Assembly: GCA_965220505.1 (NCBI GenBank)
Contig: CBDCQE010000001.1
Coordinates: 62,001-126,000, forward strand
DNA length: 64,000 nucleotides
Direction: 5' to 3'
Source of the DNA: Bin87 sp965220505
Lineage (GTDB): Bacteria; Chloroflexota; Dehalococcoidia; Lucifugimonadales; UBA3495
The position numbers and the translations under genes were made by a program. The notes beneath the pieces are model-generated. The model worked only from the letters and a program-made list of their open reading frames with translations, did no database searches and was not told the DNA's origin. Position 1 is the first letter of the stretch, and every line of letters starts with the position of its first letter. Shown in pieces: positions 1 through 7,634 of the stretch.

Positions 1-293
1 TGGTCCACCGCATCAACTTCACCGCCGACTTCGTCGGCGACACGAAGCAGCCAGGCGTGAAGGAGATCATTGAGCGGCTGGCCGATCAGGGTCCGGCGAT
101 TTCGCCGGAGGAAATGGTGGATACTACCTGCCTGCTGATGGGCCACTACGAGCTCGCGGATGAAACCCGCGAAATGCTGGCCAACAGCATCCGCAAGGGC
201 GGAACGGTCAACACGGACACGGCGGAGTTCGCCGGTCGCGTGAGTGAGCTTCTCCAGATGATCGTCGCCACCAAGGAATATATCTACGCCTAG
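1..293 (+). CDS. DUF1800 family protein, C-terminal fragment
   Basis: The reading frame is open from base 3 to the TAG at 293 and has no start here, so the gene begins before the window. The visible 96 residues are helical and end in ATKEYIYA, which resembles the end of the complete DUF1800 protein at 14399-15802 (ending AASRDFQFA). The next gene downstream is a DUF1501 protein, the usual partner of DUF1800. The order DUF1800-DUF1501-NHL is the same as in the second cassette at 14.4-18.1 kb, which supports the assignment. Function of DUF1800 is not established; only the tail is seen. Confidence 0.7.
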   Translation, partial: VHRINFTADFVGDTKQPGVKEIIERLADQGPAISPEEMVDTTCLLMGHYELADETREMLANSIRKGGTVNTDTAEFAGRVSELLQMIVATKEYIYA

Positions 294-306
294 CCCCAAC
301 CGGCCC

Positions 307-381
307 CTGGATTCCGGCTTTCGCCGGAATGACAGAAATGTCCCGGAACGACGGGAAATGTCGCCGGAATGACGGGATAAG
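307..381. repeat. Interspersed palindromic repeat
   Basis: Bases 311-330 read ATTCCGGCTTTCGCCGGAAT, an 8-bp-arm palindrome with a short loop, followed by GAC and by degenerate echoes (CCGGAACGACGGG, CGCCGGAATGACGGG). Close relatives occur at 17011-17030, 58128-58147 and 58202-58222. It lies in the 125-bp gap between the DUF1800 and DUF1501 genes. Confidence 0.8.
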
Positions 382-418
382 GCAAGACCACGCAAAACAT
401 CCCACGGGAGGAGAAATC

Positions 419-1555
419 GTGACCGCTACGAAGAAAGATCCGGTCCTGGTAGTTCTGCAGATGTCGGGCGCTTTTGACGCTCTGAACACCATCATTCCCT
501 ACAACGACCCGTTGTACAAGGACTACCGCCCCCACCTGAAGGTGGAGGTTGAGGAAGTCCTGGCCGTCGATGACAAGGTTGGGTTCCACCCGGCCATGGC
601 CCCCATCAAGGACATGTACGACGACGGAAAGGTCGCCGTCATCCAGGGCATCGGCTATCCGAACCCCATCCGCTCCCACTTCCGCTCCATGGACATTTGG
701 CACACCGCCGAGCCGGCGAAGATGTCCACCGAGGGTTGGCTGGGCCGCGCCATCCAGGACCTGGACCCCAACAAGGAAAACGTCCTGACCGCCGTGAACT
801 TCGGCCGTGGCCTTCCGCGGGCCCTGGCCGCGCCTGGCGTGTCCGTTGCTTCTGTCGGCAACCTCGAGACCTACGGCGTGCTCACCGGCATCGACGGTGA
901 GGAGCAGCGTTCGGAGGCTCTGGACATCTTCTCCCGCATGTACTCGCCGATGGTCGGCTCCGGCCCTATCAACGAATACCTGTCGCAGACCGGCCTGGAC
1001 GCCCTCAAGGGTGCAGATATCCTGCGTACCGCCCCGGAGATCTATTCCTCCAGTGTCGAGTACGGCGGGGACATGTTCTCCCAATGGGTCAAGAACGTAG
1101 CCCAGGTGCACACGGCCGGGTTCGGCACGCGCGTCCTGTACACCGGCCTGAACCCCGGCGCCTTCGACACCCACGCCAACCAGCCCACCTCCTTCGCCAA
1201 GCTGTGGGGTGAGGTCTCGCGTGCGGTCAACGACCTGTACCAGGACCTGAAAGAGCACAACGCCAACGAAGAAGTTGTCATGCTGCTCTTCACCGAGTTT
1301 GGCCGCCGCGTGCAGGAGAACGGCTCCGGCACCGACCACGGTTCTGGCAGCGTGGCGTTCGTCATCGGCGACGGCGTCAAGGGCGGCCTCTACGGCGAGT
1401 ACCCGTCCCTGGAGCCGGACAAGCTGGACGAGGGCGACCTGAAGTGGAACAACGACTTCCGGAGCACCTACGCCACCATCCTGGACAAGTGGCTGGATCT
1501 GGATGACCAGGAGATCCTGAAGGGCTCCTACGAGCAGTTCGACTTCATCAAGTAG
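419..1555 (+). CDS. DUF1501 family protein
   Basis: 378 residues from a GTG start. This start is chosen because GGGAGGAG lies just upstream and because the paralogue at 15872 starts with ATG at the matching codon (both then read TAT-KDP-VVLQM). DUF1501 proteins belong to the alkaline-phosphatase/sulfatase-like superfamily. Visible family motifs are HFRSMDIWHT, FDTH and TEFGRRV followed by GTDHG. Many family members carry a Tat signal, but none is seen here. It sits between a DUF1800 gene and an NHL gene, as does its paralogue. Biochemical activity is unknown. Confidence 0.88.
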   Translation: MTATKKDPVLVVLQMSGAFDALNTIIPYNDPLYKDYRPHLKVEVEEVLAVDDKVGFHPAMAPIKDMYDDGKVAVIQGIGYPNPIRSHFRSMDIWHTAEPAKMSTEGWLGRAIQDLDPNKENVLTAVNFGRGLPRALAAPGVSVASVGNLETYGVLTGIDGEEQRSEALDIFSRMYSPMVGSGPINEYLSQTGLDALKGADILRTAPEIYSSSVEYGGDMFSQWVKNVAQVHTAGFGTRVLYTGLNPGAFDTHANQPTSFAKLWGEVSRAVNDLYQDLKEHNANEEVVMLLFTEFGRRVQENGSGTDHGSGSVAFVIGDGVKGGLYGEYPSLEPDKLDEGDLKWNNDFRSTYATILDKWLDLDDQEILKGSYEQFDFIK

Positions 1556-1600
1556 CCAACTGCAACCCCGGTCCGTTGTACCGGCAGGAACGGACGCGAA

Positions 1601-1629
1601 GTAGGGGCAGGTTACCAACCTGCCCCTAC
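1601..1629 (+). terminator. Strong hairpin after DUF1501 gene
   Basis: Perfect 13-bp stem GTAGGGGCAGGTT / AACCTGCCCCTAC with a 3-base loop, 45 bases past the DUF1501 stop. No T-tract follows, so it may be a processing or attenuation hairpin rather than a true intrinsic terminator. Confidence 0.55.
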
Positions 1630-1683
1630 GTTACGATTGCCGGACGGTCGGAATTCTACGGCGTGAAATTTGGAAGGTGAAAT

Positions 1684-2727
1684 ATGGTTACTGCGACTGA
1701 GATCGCGCCGGTAACGTTTCAATACAGTCATACTATTGGCCGGCAGGAAGTGCGCAGCGGCAACGGATTCTTCAACCCGGTCGCCATCACGCGCGACGAC
1801 AACGGGATGCTGTACGTGCTGAGCCGCGGCACCGAGACCCCGGCATTCTTCCCGTGCAAGCGCGTCACCGTCTTCCACCCGGACGAGGAAGAAGTGGTCG
1901 CCGAATTCGGACAGAAGATCCCGCCCGAAGACGCAGACGAAACCACCCCCAACGGTTCGTTCATGTGGCCGACCTCGGTGGCGCTGGACAGCAACGGCTA
2001 TGCCTACGTCTCAGACGAATGGTTGAACCGGATCTCAATCTACGACCAAGAGCGCGGCAACTGGATCGGCATGTGGGGCATCCCGGGTTCCGGCGAGGGC
2101 GAGATCGACCGGCCGGCCGGCTTGGCTTTCGACAAGGACGACAACCTGTACGTTGTGGAAAGCCGGAACCATCGCGTTTCGGTGTTCACGAAGGAGGGCC
2201 AGTTCAAGTTCGGTTGGGGCCGCAAGGGGTCCGGCGACGGTGAGTTCGATCACCCCTGGGGCATCGACATCGACCAAAACGGCGACGTCTACGTTGCCGA
2301 CTGGCGCAATGACCGTATCCAGAAGTTTGCTCCCGACGGAACCTTTTTGATGAAGTTCGGCACCTCCGGCGACGGCGAAGGCGAGTTCAGCCGGCCCACC
2401 GGCGTGGCAGTCGACAAGGACGGGCACATCTTCGTCACCGACTACAGGAACGACCGGGTCCAGGTGTTCCGGGCCAACGGTAGCTACATCACATCCATGC
2501 AAGGCCAGGCCAGCCTGTCCAAGTGGGGTGCGGAGCGCGTGTACCTTGATCCGACCATCGTCCGGGCTCGCGAGCGCGCGTTGGGCCTGGCGGAGAGGGA
2601 AGGCGCATTCCAGGGCCCGATTGCGGTCGAGGTCAGCGATGACGGCCGTGTGTTCGTCCTGGAGGCCCCCCGCCATCGGGTGCAGGTCTTCAGCAAGCAG
2701 ACCGCCATGTTTGCCGGCGAGCTCTGA
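1684..2727 (+). CDS. NHL-repeat beta-propeller protein
   Basis: 347 residues with ATG preceded by GGAAGGTG. Repeated NHL blades are visible as a run of motifs such as FMWPTSVALDSNGYAYVSDE, DRPAGLAFDKDDNLYVVESR, DHPWGIDIDQNGDVYVADWR and SRPTGVAVDKDGHIFVTDYR, each followed by N-R-(I/V)-(Q/S)-(V/K)-F. This implies a six-bladed propeller. No signal peptide or enzyme motif is seen, so the role is likely scaffolding or ligand binding. It is the third gene of the DUF1800-DUF1501-NHL cassette, and its paralogue is at 17073-18071. A strong terminator follows at 2756. Confidence 0.88.
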   Translation: MVTATEIAPVTFQYSHTIGRQEVRSGNGFFNPVAITRDDNGMLYVLSRGTETPAFFPCKRVTVFHPDEEEVVAEFGQKIPPEDADETTPNGSFMWPTSVALDSNGYAYVSDEWLNRISIYDQERGNWIGMWGIPGSGEGEIDRPAGLAFDKDDNLYVVESRNHRVSVFTKEGQFKFGWGRKGSGDGEFDHPWGIDIDQNGDVYVADWRNDRIQKFAPDGTFLMKFGTSGDGEGEFSRPTGVAVDKDGHIFVTDYRNDRVQVFRANGSYITSMQGQASLSKWGAERVYLDPTIVRARERALGLAEREGAFQGPIAVEVSDDGRVFVLEAPRHRVQVFSKQTAMFAGEL

Positions 2728-2755
2728 TCGCCCTGGTTCCAGCAGCTGATTTCGA

Positions 2756-2787
2756 GGGCCACGGCGGCATTGCCGTGGCCCTTTTTT
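2756..2787 (+). terminator. Intrinsic terminator of the first cassette
   Basis: Perfect 10-bp stem GGGCCACGGC / GCCGTGGCCC, 6-base loop, followed directly by TTTTTT. It ends the DUF1800-DUF1501-NHL transcript. Confidence 0.92.
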
Positions 2788-2813
2788 GATCATTCCAAAA
2801 CCGTGGCTATAAT
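2786..2813 (+). promoter_or_regulatory. Predicted sigma-70-type promoter for Uma2 gene
   Basis: TTGATC at 2786-2791 and TATAAT at 2808-2813 are 16 bp apart, about 40 bases before the Uma2 start at 2855. The -35 box overlaps the T-tract of the preceding terminator. Confidence 0.55.
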
Positions 2814-2854
2814 GGTCAAGATACAGATGCAGAGCCTCCCCCACGAGGTCTTTT

Positions 2855-3544
2855 ATGACTAGCAAACGAATTGCGCCGCCTGCTGCTAAGCCCGCTGGTC
2901 AATTTCCCGAGTTTCCACCCAGGGATGACATGCAGAATGCCCTTCATCTGGACGATCAGGGTCACCAGCCCGCCTTGCGCCGACACCTCGGCACGCCGCA
3001 AACCACCGTGGTCATTGGAGAAGTTCCCATCGGCTGGAACATCCATACCCGGCGGGAAGTGATCCGGGTTCCGGATCTGTTGATCGCGTTCGATGTTGAC
3101 CGGGACTTGGTTGTTGCCGAGATGGGCTATTCTATTGATGAACATGGCAAGGCGCCGGATTTCGCTCTGGAGATCGCCTCACCAAACACTGCGCGCAACG
3201 ATGAGACCGGCAAGCGGATCGACTACGCCCGATTCGGCGTGACGGAATACTGGCGGTTTGACTCGCAAGGGGGCCGGTGGTACCAGCAGGCTTTAGCCGG
3301 CGACCGTCTGGTCAATGGCGTTTACCAGCAAATACACATCGTGCAAGTGGACGCGGAACGGTATTGGGGGCACAGCGACGTGCTGAACCTCGACGTGTGC
3401 TGGGAGTATGGAGAACTGCGTTGGTACGACCCGGTCGCGCGGCGCTATCTTCCTACCTTTGACGACGAGGCCGAAGCGCGGATTGCCGCTGAAGCCCGCG
3501 TACTGGAACTGGAGGCGGAAATCGCCCGCCTGAGAAACCCGTGA
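2855..3544 (+). CDS. Uma2 family (DUF820) putative endonuclease
   Basis: 229 residues. Uma2 proteins have a PD-(D/E)XK nuclease-like fold of unknown physiological role. The expected core is present: VPDLLIAFDV, then FALEIASPNTARND, then KRIDYARFGVTEYWRFDSQG (roughly residues 75-140). The C-terminus is a short coiled coil rich in E/A/L (EARVLELEAEIARLRNP), shared with the Uma2 protein at 25805-26494. The gene stands alone behind its own promoter. Five Uma2 genes occur in this window. Confidence 0.85.
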   Translation: MTSKRIAPPAAKPAGQFPEFPPRDDMQNALHLDDQGHQPALRRHLGTPQTTVVIGEVPIGWNIHTRREVIRVPDLLIAFDVDRDLVVAEMGYSIDEHGKAPDFALEIASPNTARNDETGKRIDYARFGVTEYWRFDSQGGRWYQQALAGDRLVNGVYQQIHIVQVDAERYWGHSDVLNLDVCWEYGELRWYDPVARRYLPTFDDEAEARIAAEARVLELEAEIARLRNP

Positions 3545-3560
3545 CAGGGACTGGCGGTAG

Positions 3561-4328
3561 CTACGCGCTGCCCAGGAACACCTGGGTCAGTATGTCAGTT
3601 TCCCGTATTGATTCCGGCGTGCCGTTGTGGACGACGGTTCCTTTGTCCAGCACGTAGGCGCGGTCCACGATGTCGAGCACGCCCTTGATGTTGTGCTCCA
3701 CTACCATGATGGTGGTGTCGAGGCGCTCGCTGATCTCTGCGACCTTTTCGAAAACCTCTTTGACGATGATAGGCGCCAGGCCAAGGGTCGGTTCATCCAG
3801 CAGCAGCAACTCCGGCGCCGCCATCAATCCGCGACCCAGCGCCAGCATCTGCTGCTGACCGCCGGACATGGCGCTCGCCATGTCCTTGCGCTTTTCATAC
3901 AGCACCGGGAACAGTTCCATCACAGAATCGAGCCGGTTCGCCCTCTCGGCCCGGTCTCCCAGGTAGATGCAGCCCATCTCGAGGTTTTCGGTGATGGTGA
4001 GGTGGGTGAACACGCGCCGGCCCTGGGGCACGAAGGCGATACCTTCCTTGACGATCTCGTGAGTGGCCGCGGCCAGAGGTTGCTGCCGCCAGTACACGCG
4101 GCCGGCCACCACCGGCGCCAGGCCCATGACAGCCTTGAGCACGGTGGACTTGCCGGCCCCGTTAGGCCCCATGACCGCCACCACCTCGCCCTTTTGGACG
4201 CCCATGGATATGTCGTCCAAAGCTCGGACCGCGCCGTATTCGACGGATATGCCTACCAGTTCCAGCAGCGGGGCATCACCGCTGCCGTCGGCCTGATCCG
4301 TGGTTTGCGCCGACGCTAACGCCATCAT
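3561..4328 (-). CDS. livF: Branched-chain amino-acid-type ABC transporter ATP-binding protein LivF
   Basis: 255 residues. Walker A GPNGAGKST, signature MSGGQQQMLALGRGL and Walker B LLLLDEPTLGL identify an ABC ATPase; the C-terminal VFLGSA is typical of LivF. The ATG chosen (4328, with a second ATG at 4325) overlaps the livG stop as ATGA, showing translational coupling. The open frame extends further upstream only as an antisense-like shadow over livG. It is the last gene of a five-gene importer operon with livG, livM, livH and the binding protein. The imported substrate could be amino acids, amides or urea and cannot be read from sequence. Confidence 0.92.
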   Translation of the reverse strand: MMALASAQTTDQADGSGDAPLLELVGISVEYGAVRALDDISMGVQKGEVVAVMGPNGAGKSTVLKAVMGLAPVVAGRVYWRQQPLAAATHEIVKEGIAFVPQGRRVFTHLTITENLEMGCIYLGDRAERANRLDSVMELFPVLYEKRKDMASAMSGGQQQMLALGRGLMAAPELLLLDEPTLGLAPIIVKEVFEKVAEISERLDTTIMVVEHNIKGVLDIVDRAYVLDKGTVVHNGTPESIRETDILTQVFLGSA

Positions 4329-5074
4329 GCCCCCAGATATGCCTCGATTACCTCTGCGCTGCCCAGCACCGGCTCGACGTCGCCGGCGGCCAGCAACGTT
4401 CCGCTGTCCAGCACAATGATCCGGTCGGACAGTTCCCGTACGATGTCCATGTTGTGGGACACGAAGACGATGGTGTAGCCATCGGCCCGCATCTGCTTCA
4501 TGATGTCCTTGACCCGCTCCAGCATCTGCGGAAACAGTCCGGCAAACGGTTCGTCGAAGAGGTAGGTCTGGACGTCCATTGCCATGGCGCGCCCGATTTC
4601 CAGCAACTTGCGTTGGCCGTAAGACAGTTCCATGGCCAGCGAGTCCCGCTTCTCCCACATGCCGACCGATTCCAGGATCTCCTGGGCTTTGCGGCGGTTG
4701 GCCGGGCGGATGCGTTCGAATAGCGACGGAAAGAGCCGCCGGTCGGTCAGCACCACCATGATGTTGTCCCAGACGGTTATCTGGTCGAACAGTCGGACTT
4801 CCTGGAAGGTGCGGGTCAGGCCGTGGTCCGGTGTTTCGTGGGCGTGCACCACCCGCAGGCCCACGCCGTCGATGATCACCATTCCGCCGTCCAGCGGGAG
4901 CACGCCGCTCAGCAGGTTCACCAGCGTCGACTTGCCGGAGCCGTTCGGGCCCACAATGCTGGTGGTGCCCTGACGCGGGATGGCCAGGCTCAACTCGTCC
5001 ACGGCGCGCACCGCGCCGAAATGCTTGGAGATGTTCTCGGTTTGCAGGGCCAGCGCTTCGCTGTCTGTGGTCAT
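4325..5074 (-). CDS. livG: Branched-chain amino-acid-type ABC transporter ATP-binding protein LivG
   Basis: 249 residues from ATG at 5074. Walker A GPNGSGKST, the LivG-type FQEVRLF Q-loop, ABC signature ELSYGQRKLLEIGRAM and Walker B YLFDEPFAGL are present. Its start overlaps the livM stop by four bases (ATGA) and its own stop overlaps livF in the same way, so livM-livG-livF are tightly coupled. It pairs with LivF to power the permeases LivH and LivM at the cytoplasmic membrane. Confidence 0.92.
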   Translation of the reverse strand: MTTDSEALALQTENISKHFGAVRAVDELSLAIPRQGTTSIVGPNGSGKSTLVNLLSGVLPLDGGMVIIDGVGLRVVHAHETPDHGLTRTFQEVRLFDQITVWDNIMVVLTDRRLFPSLFERIRPANRRKAQEILESVGMWEKRDSLAMELSYGQRKLLEIGRAMAMDVQTYLFDEPFAGLFPQMLERVKDIMKQMRADGYTIVFVSHNMDIVRELSDRIIVLDSGTLLAAGDVEPVLGSAEVIEAYLGA

Positions 5075-6126
5075 AGGCGGTACCTCCCTACCAGGCCCTG
5101 CGGCCGGAACAGCATCAGCAGCACCAGCAGGATACCCAGGACCACCTGGCGCGCCTGTCCGATGTACTCGGTGGGCAGGTACGGGATGAACCGCATACCC
5201 TCCTCCAGCAGCACGAAAGCCATCGCGCCCAGCAACGACCCCCAGATGGTGGCTAAACCGCCCAGGATGACAATGGACACCAGCAGCACCGACTCGAGGA
5301 GGATGAACGAGTTGGGGTCGATGAACGTGGTCCAACTGGCGAAAAGCCCGCCGGCGAGCCCGGTCATCATGGCCGAAATGACCCATACCGCCAGCTTGAA
5401 GTGCGTGGCCCGGTAGCCGAACACTTCGATGGCCTGTTCGTCTTCGCGAATCGCGGTGAGAACCCTCCCGAAGGAGGACGTGGTGATGAACCAGGACACC
5501 AGCATGACCAGCGCCAGGAAAACCAGCGCCAACAGCAGGTATTCGACCTCGCCGTCGAAGACCCAATTGCCAATCTGCGGCCGCGCGATCTCGTGGATCC
5601 CGAAGGCCCCGCGTGTGACGCTGCGCAGGTTGAGGAACACGTTGAAGGCGATGATGGCGAACCCAAAAGAGACGAGGACGAAAATGTCGTCCCGGAACCG
5701 GTTGAACACCACCCCGACCACCAGCGCGGCCAACCCGGCCAACCCGATGCACACCGGCAGCGCCGCGAAGAACGACCAGCCGAAGGTGGGAATCGCCTCC
5801 GTCCGCAGTTGCTCGTAAGCCGGGTCGGACGTCAGGATCGCCATGGTGTAGGCGCCCAGCCCGAAGAAGCCGATATGCCCCACGGACAGCAGGCCGGTGA
5901 AACCCACCACCAGGTTCAGGCTCACCGCCAGGATCGCCCAGATGGCGAAGACCGTCAGCACGATCACGGCGAACCCGGCGCCCTGCCACAGCATGAAAGC
6001 GATGGCCCAGCCGATCACGAACAGATTGGCCCACAGCTCGATGTTGCCCCGGGCGTAGCGGGCCAGATCTGACGGGTTCTGCGCCAGGCGGGCAAAAGTC
6101 CTGATGCCGTCGAGGTTTACCGGCAC
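5071..6126 (-). CDS. livM: Branched-chain amino-acid-type ABC transporter permease LivM
   Basis: 351 residues from GTG at 6126. Hydrophobic segments run throughout, with the conserved LivM region NLVVGFTGLLSVGHIGFFGLGAYT (given in part) near residue 70-95 and the cytoplasmic loop TSSFGRVLTAIREDE followed by A-FGY that contacts the ATPases. Length is normal for LivM. It begins four bases after the livH stop and overlaps livG, so it lies inside the operon. Confidence 0.9.
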   Translation of the reverse strand: MPVNLDGIRTFARLAQNPSDLARYARGNIELWANLFVIGWAIAFMLWQGAGFAVIVLTVFAIWAILAVSLNLVVGFTGLLSVGHIGFFGLGAYTMAILTSDPAYEQLRTEAIPTFGWSFFAALPVCIGLAGLAALVVGVVFNRFRDDIFVLVSFGFAIIAFNVFLNLRSVTRGAFGIHEIARPQIGNWVFDGEVEYLLLALVFLALVMLVSWFITTSSFGRVLTAIREDEQAIEVFGYRATHFKLAVWVISAMMTGLAGGLFASWTTFIDPNSFILLESVLLVSIVILGGLATIWGSLLGAMAFVLLEEGMRFIPYLPTEYIGQARQVVLGILLVLLMLFRPQGLVGRYRL

Positions 6127-6130
6127 GGCG

Positions 6131-7513
6131 TCATCTCCTCGGTAGCAGGCCCTGTGGCCAGAAGGACAGGAACAGGATAAGGAGGACGAACGCTATGGCG
6201 TCTTTCCACTCGCCGGCCAGGTCCCAGATCCCGAATTGCTCCACCAATCCCAGCACAAACCCGCCCACGATGGCTCCGTACAGGTTGCCGATCCCTCCGA
6301 CTACCGAGGCGATCCAGCCTTTCAGCAGCAGCAGCAGGCCCATGCGCGGTTGCAGCGCGGTGTCGTGTCCGGTCAATATGCCAGCCATGGCGGCATACAT
6401 TGCACCGATGAAAAACACCACGGCAATGATCACGGTGGTATTGATGCCAACCACCTTGGAGACTTCCTCATCGTCGCCGATGGCCCTTACGGCGCGTCCG
6501 AACGAGGTCAGTTTCAGCAGATACCACATGCCAACAAAACCGGCCAGGGCCACGCCGACGGCGAACACATTGAACCCCTTGATGCGCGCTCCGGCGATGT
6601 TCCACGGAGTGCTGCCGAAGGCATCCGGAAGCGCACGGGGCGCGCTCTGGAAAACGATCACGATCAGCGCGGCGATTGCCAATAAAATGCCCAGTGATGC
6701 CACCAGCATGATCAGGGGTGAACGGGCGCGCTCCCGCATGTACACGTACAGTCCGCGATACAGCGCGAGGGCCACGCAACCCGCCAGCAGGCAAGAAACT
6801 CCCCAGCTGAGGTAGAGGCCCGCGCCGGGGGCCCCGGTCAGCAGGTATCCGCACCATGCGCCCAAAAGCGCCGCGGGCACGGCGGCGGCCAGCGCGATCC
6901 GGGTCGGGCTAATCGTTGGCGCCAGCGCGGCGGCGAATCGCTGGACGACTGCAATAATGACGCCCGCAGTTGCCAACCCCACAGCGACGCTCAGCGTCAG
7001 GTGGATGTGCGCCGGCAAGGCCAGCACGATACCGGTGTAAGCGCCCAACGCGACCGCGAGCAGAATAACGCAGGCACGAAGAACCGCCGGGCTCGCCCGA
7101 CCACGCAGGCGCGGCTCCAGCACCGTGTGCAGGGTCCACGCTGCCACGCCGGCGACCACCGCGCCGAAGAACGCGTTGACATAGATACTGTTGGGGTCCA
7201 GGCGACTGCCCAGTGACGGGTCCGTGCGCAGGTAGAAAACACCGTATGCTCCCAGGGCGGCGGCCGCCCCGTAGTACAGATCGAAGAACCATACCGTGCT
7301 GTAGACCAGCGTGAATCCCAACGCCAGCAGGGCGTATACCGCGCCCACGGCCAAACCGTTGAACGCGAATTGCAATGCCTGGGGCGGGGCTTGCCCGATT
7401 TTCCAGGCGATGTACCCCAGGGCAAGCGCCGTCAAGAGAGCGGCAAGCAGCCGAGTGCCGGGCACATTTATCAACCGAGGCAACCCGCGAGCGTTCTCAC
7501 GATTGCTAGCCAA
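6131..7513 (-). CDS. livH: Enlarged LivH-type ABC transporter permease
   Basis: 460 residues, against about 290-300 for ordinary LivH. The TTG start at 7513 is supported by AGCGAGGA six bases upstream. The N-terminal part (residues 45-95, GLAVGAVYALLALGFTLVYS) and C-terminal part (265-460, including the coupling loop SFGRAVRAIGDDEEVSKVVG) are recognisably LivH. Between them, at roughly residues 140-255, is an extra hydrophobic block with about four predicted membrane segments. The usual INFAHG motif is replaced by FFDLYYG. The gene lies 121 bp after the binding-protein gene and 4 bp before livM. Confidence 0.82.
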   Translation of the reverse strand: MASNRENARGLPRLINVPGTRLLAALLTALALGYIAWKIGQAPPQALQFAFNGLAVGAVYALLALGFTLVYSTVWFFDLYYGAAAALGAYGVFYLRTDPSLGSRLDPNSIYVNAFFGAVVAGVAAWTLHTVLEPRLRGRASPAVLRACVILLAVALGAYTGIVLALPAHIHLTLSVAVGLATAGVIIAVVQRFAAALAPTISPTRIALAAAVPAALLGAWCGYLLTGAPGAGLYLSWGVSCLLAGCVALALYRGLYVYMRERARSPLIMLVASLGILLAIAALIVIVFQSAPRALPDAFGSTPWNIAGARIKGFNVFAVGVALAGFVGMWYLLKLTSFGRAVRAIGDDEEVSKVVGINTTVIIAVVFFIGAMYAAMAGILTGHDTALQPRMGLLLLLKGWIASVVGGIGNLYGAIVGGFVLGLVEQFGIWDLAGEWKDAIAFVLLILFLSFWPQGLLPRR

Positions 7514-7634
7514 CGAAATCCTCGCTAGTCTGAATCAAGATCAAAAGAAGTTATGGCGGCGCAATCATAGCATAAACGGGGCCGACCGCAGTTGTGCGGC
7601 CGGCCCACGTTAGTTTGACCAAGTTGGATGGCGT

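Noticed and set aside
290..1618. 442-codon minus-strand frame over the DUF1501 gene
   Set aside because: It mirrors a well-supported gene, has no family resemblance, and arises from high GC at third positions. Its tail FCHSGESRNPG is the translated palindromic repeat.
5075..6034. N-terminal extension of livG
   Set aside because: It overlaps livM in another frame; the ATG at 5074 overlaps the livM stop by four bases and starts the ABC domain correctly.
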